Assembly: GCA_021804185.1 (NCBI GenBank)
Contig: JAJZKL010000073.1
Span: 1-6,304, forward strand
DNA length: 6,304 nt
Origin: Thermoplasmata archaeon
GTDB lineage: Archaea; Thermoplasmatota; Thermoplasmata; Thermoplasmatales; Thermoplasmataceae
Reading direction: 5' to 3'
Made by a program: the position numbers and the translations under genes. The notes under the pieces were generated by a model. That model made no database searches, was not told the DNA's origin, and saw nothing but the letters and a program-made list of their open reading frames with translations. Below, piece by piece: positions 5,378-6,304 of the stretch. Position 1 is the stretch's first letter, and every line of letters begins with the position of its first letter.

Positions 5378-6262
5378 ATGGAGAAATACGGCACACTCAT
5401 GGGCATTTCTGAGATATCAAGATACGCCGGAATTCCCAGAATGTCATTCTACTCCAGGCGAAGCGATGGCAAGAGGGGCAGGAAACCCTCCTCCTTCACT
5501 GTGCGCAATGCTGATGGAATCGATGAGATAGTTTCCAACACCTCCGTGGTGAATGTGATCGAGGACCTCCTCTCAAGGGAATTCGTATGCTACGGTTACA
5601 AGAAAACCACAAAGCACCTTCAGAATTCCGGGTACAGGATCAACAGGAAGAAGGTCAGGAGGCTCATGAGGGAGAACCGTCTGCTGAATCATTCCTACAA
5701 CGGAAGAAAGAAGGTAAGGAGAGTGATCGACAGGAAGCTCAACCTCGGGATGCCAAACGAGGTCTGGGAAATGGACATCAAGTATGTCTGGATTCATGGT
5801 GAGTCCAGGAATGCCTTCCTCTTCATCCTCATGGACTGTTTCACACGGGAGGAGATAGGCCATTACATGGGTTATTCCTGCAGGAAGGACCATGTGAGGA
5901 TGGTCATAGAATTTGCATTCCATGACCGGGGATCTGACAACATCCGGAACCTGAGGATAAGGAGCGACAATGGCTCACAGTTTATCGCAAGGATGACGGG
6001 GGATTATCTTTCCTCCGTGAATATACCGCACGAGAGGATTCATCCCGCCACTCCACAGGAGGATGGCCACATTGAGGCCATGAACTCCATAATCGAGAGA
6101 GAGATGATCAGGAGGTTTGAGTTCGATTCCCTGTAGGATGCGAAGAACATCATTGACCGGTACATGATGTTCTACAACGAGGAAAGGATACATTCAGCAA
6201 TAGGGTATATGACACCAAGGGAGATGTATGAGAAATGGATGGAAAAGAGTCAGGAAGCATGA
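5378..6262 (+). pseudogene. IS3-family transposase (orfB, rve/DDE integrase core) with in-frame amber stop
   Basis: Read through the TAG at 6134-6136, the frame gives 294 codons ending at TGA 6260-6262; the first part alone is 252 residues. An N-terminal region with Arg/Lys-rich helices (about 60-115: GYKKTTKHL, RKKVRRLMREN) is the usual HTH_21-type segment of IS3 OrfB. The catalytic triad is Asp133 (VWEMDIKYVW), Asp197 (RSDNGSQF) and Glu233 (EDGHIEAMN), with 35 residues between the last two, the classic D35E spacing. After the stop the frame continues DAKNIIDRY, FYNEERIHSAIGYMTPREMY, exactly the expected OrfB C-terminus, so the codon is a nonsense change, probably from GAG (Glu). Loss of the last 41 residues removes the conserved YN-R-H-tP region, so the enzyme is likely inactive. 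Codons are GC-richer than in the Ubl operon. Confidence 0.9.
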
Positions 6263-6271
6263 AATCTTATA

Positions 6272-6285
6272 AGACAATATTGTCT
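6272..6285. repeat. 14-base perfect palindrome AGACAATATTGTCT
   Basis: A perfect palindrome starting ten bases after the transposase stop and three bases inside the proposed right inverted-repeat core (6288-6299). It could be a subterminal binding site for a dimeric protein or part of the IS end. It has no loop, so it is a poor terminator hairpin. Confidence 0.5.
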
Positions 6286-6287
6286 CC

Positions 6288-6304
6288 AATTAGGGGTCCT
6301 AAGC
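6288..6304. repeat. Proposed right inverted repeat of the IS element
   Basis: AATTAGGGGTCC (6288-6299) plus TAAGC is the inverted, imperfect partner of GGACACCTGAATT at 5077-5089. The terminal base or two probably lie outside the window. Confidence 0.5.

Larger units (their letters stand above)
5071..6304 (+). mobile_element. IS3-family insertion sequence (probably inactive; right end at or just past window edge)
   Basis: The element is defined by a DDE transposase gene and a pair of imperfect ends. The left end TGTTCCGGACACCTGAATT (5071-5089) can be matched to the reverse complement of the right edge, GCTTAGGACCCCTAATT. They share GGAC-CCT-AATT with one gap. If the next base beyond the window is A, the right end would read TG inward like the left, as IS3-type ends do. 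The ends also recall those of IS2. About 300 bases precede the transposase, room for an orfA that is not intact. The transposase carries a nonsense codon. The length would be about 1.23 kb, normal for IS3. Target duplications cannot be tested because the right flank is missing. Confidence 0.6.

Noticed and set aside
5573..5923. 116-codon minus-strand open frame inside the transposase
   Set aside because: It is a shadow of the strongly coding OrfB frame, with no family resemblance of its own.
1..6304. CRISPR array, tRNA or rRNA
   Set aside because: No regularly spaced repeats, cloverleaf pattern or conserved rRNA segment was seen.

Overview
The window looks archaeal, most likely from a Thermoplasmata-type acidophile or a relative. 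This is an inference. It rests on AGG/AGA- and ATA-rich codon use, TATA-like boxes a few tens of bases upstream of start codons with almost no leader, and the look of the Fic-like and IS3-like proteins. There are three blocks: a minus-strand pair (1-2294), a plus-strand four-gene operon (2412-4969), and an IS3-family element (about 5071 to the right edge).

Minus-strand block. A 669-residue P-loop ATPase of the HerA/VirD4-TraG type carries a PD-(D/E)XK-like segment in its C-terminal half. Its 3' end overlaps by 26 bases the start of a second gene that runs off the left edge. The visible 103 residues of that gene resemble the N-terminal region of archaeal Fic-family proteins.

Plus-strand operon. 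This is the highlight: an apparently complete ubiquitin-like conjugation cassette. In order, it encodes a 94-residue ubiquitin-like protein ending in a Gly-Gly-Gly plus six-residue tail, a 144-residue E2-like/predicted metal-binding protein with a Cys-Glu-His-His pattern, a 152-residue JAB/JAMM metalloprotease, and a 463-residue E1-like ThiF-fold enzyme with two zinc-type CxxC pairs. Gene junctions overlap by 8, 4 and 1 bases, so the four are surely co-translated. The expected logic is that the JAMM protease trims the tail to expose a C-terminal glycine, the E1 adenylates it, the E2-like protein passes it to a target, and the protease can reverse the link. No E3 and no target are visible. The layout recalls bacterial Bil-type antiphage operons and the computationally described prokaryotic Ub/E1/E2/JAB clusters, but the Ubl here is a single domain and the E2 is unusual. 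Sampled lines of the operon are about 30-42% GC against about 50% in the flanking ATPase and transposase genes, which suggests lateral acquisition.

IS block. An IS3-family transposase (DDE/rve) gene is interrupted by an in-frame TAG. Imperfect ends were found near 5071 and at the right window edge. The usual upstream orfA is absent or decayed, so the element is probably dead. It lies about 100 bases past the end of the Ubl operon and leaves that operon intact.
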